From: Pseudomonadota bacterium
GTDB taxonomy: Bacteria; Pseudomonadota; Gammaproteobacteria; Burkholderiales; Burkholderiaceae_C
Assembly: GCA_023390985.1 (NCBI GenBank)
Contig: JAEWBU010000299.1
Coordinates: forward strand, 1 to 5,780
Direction: 5' to 3'
DNA length: 5,780 nucleotides
Numbering within the stretch: position 1 is the stretch's first letter; every line of letters starts with the position of its first letter. The notes beneath the pieces were generated by a model that saw only the letters and a list, made by a program, of their open reading frames with translations, did not search any database and was not told where the DNA came from. This document shows positions 5,346 through 5,780 of the stretch, piece after piece. A program made the translations under genes and the position numbers.

Positions 5346-5761
5346 ACAGCATCAGCCCCGCCATGGCGCTCGCCCGCCAGGACCAGTTCGGTCGCCGCAT
5401 CGCGGCCCGGCTGGACGCGGGCGCCGACGAGCTCCCGCACGACATCACCGAACGCCTGCGCGCCGCGCGGGTCCAGGCGCTGGCCCGCCGCCAGGTCGGC
5501 CTGCAGGCCGCGCAGTCGGTTTCCGCCACCGCCGGGCAGGCCACACTCACCGGCGACGAGCACGTCAGTCTCTGGCGGCGCCTCGCCTCGGTCCTGCCGC
5601 TGCTGGCCCTGGCCGTCGGGCTGGTGACCATCCACGTCATCCAGAACGAACGCCGCGCCAGCGAAGTCGCCGAAGTCGACGCCGCCATCCTCACCGACGA
5701 ACTGCCGCCGGCGGCCTACGCCGACCCCGGCTTCGTCCAGTTCCTCAAGTCCGATCGTTGA
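5342..5761 (+). CDS. DUF3619-like single-pass membrane protein
   Basis: A 139-aa protein of unknown function that resembles the DUF3619 proteins found beside this sigma factor in Burkholderiales (recalled, not searched). The first 80 residues are soluble and arginine-rich, with RRIAARLDAGADELPHDI at 18-35 and RLRAARVQALARR at 38-50. One transmembrane helix lies at about 81-100 (LASVLPLLALAVGLVTIHVI), followed by a 39-residue tail containing LPPAAYADPGFVQFLK (121-136). Basic WRR just before the helix suggests an N-in, C-out topology. ATG 5342 overlaps the sigma stop codon as ATGA, which favours translational coupling; AAGGG lies roughly ten nt upstream. Size, topology and coupling suit an anti-sigma factor, but no zinc HxxxCxxC motif is present and that role is only inference. 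Confidence 0.85.
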   Translation: MNSISPAMALARQDQFGRRIAARLDAGADELPHDITERLRAARVQALARRQVGLQAAQSVSATAGQATLTGDEHVSLWRRLASVLPLLALAVGLVTIHVIQNERRASEVAEVDAAILTDELPPAAYADPGFVQFLKSDR

Positions 5762-5775
5762 GGCGGGGGCGGCGC

Positions 5776-5780
5776 ATGCA
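5776..5780 (+). CDS. Start of a further downstream gene (truncated by window end)
   Basis: An ATG at 5776-5778 lies 14 nt after the DUF3619 stop, preceded by a G-rich stretch (GGCGGGGGCGGCGC) that could serve as a ribosome site. In Burkholderiales a DUF3106 protein often follows in this position, but only five bases are visible, so neither the frame nor the product can be confirmed. Confidence 0.3.

Noticed and set aside
1..5780. CRISPR array, tRNA/rRNA genes, insertion sequence or phage genes
   Set aside because: No spaced direct repeats, cloverleaf-like sequence, transposase or integrase motifs seen on either strand; the window is housekeeping chromosome.

Overview
The window is GC-rich chromosomal DNA. 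Its gene order, ilvI-ilvH-ilvC-pssA-(leuA) on the minus strand and a divergent ECF sigma factor plus DUF3619 pair on the plus strand, points to a betaproteobacterium of the order Burkholderiales, perhaps Comamonadaceae. That placement is inferred from protein similarity I recognise and from synteny, not from a database search.

Reading leftward from about 4700, a promoter with an extended -10 drives the branched-chain amino acid operon. It encodes the acetolactate synthase catalytic subunit (ilvI, 4546-2759), its ACT-domain regulatory subunit (ilvH, 2665-2174) and ketol-acid reductoisomerase (ilvC, 2128-1112). Together these make the first two steps of valine/isoleucine synthesis and supply the precursor for leucine. 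A 13-bp bidirectional hairpin at 1065-1095 ends this unit. Next comes pssA (1034-216), the membrane enzyme that makes phosphatidylserine. Its stop codon lies inside a 12-bp hairpin that abuts a dispersed palindromic repeat.

The left end (about 1-151) holds no complete large gene but a compact leucine attenuator on the minus strand: an extended -10, a 17-residue leader peptide with five leucines, and a strong intrinsic terminator. Its target, very probably leuA, lies just outside the window. The start codon sits only 8 nt after the -10, so the leader mRNA may be leaderless.

To the right of the ilv promoter, the same 9-mer TGCCATAAT recurs in inverted orientation as a divergent plus-strand promoter. 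It probably drives an ECF sigma factor (best start TTG 4779, end 5345) and an ATGA-overlapping single-pass membrane protein of the DUF3619 type (5342-5761). Another gene appears to start at 5776. The sigma/membrane-protein pair and the leuA leader are the least characterised parts of the window; the ilv and pssA genes are ordinary housekeeping genes.
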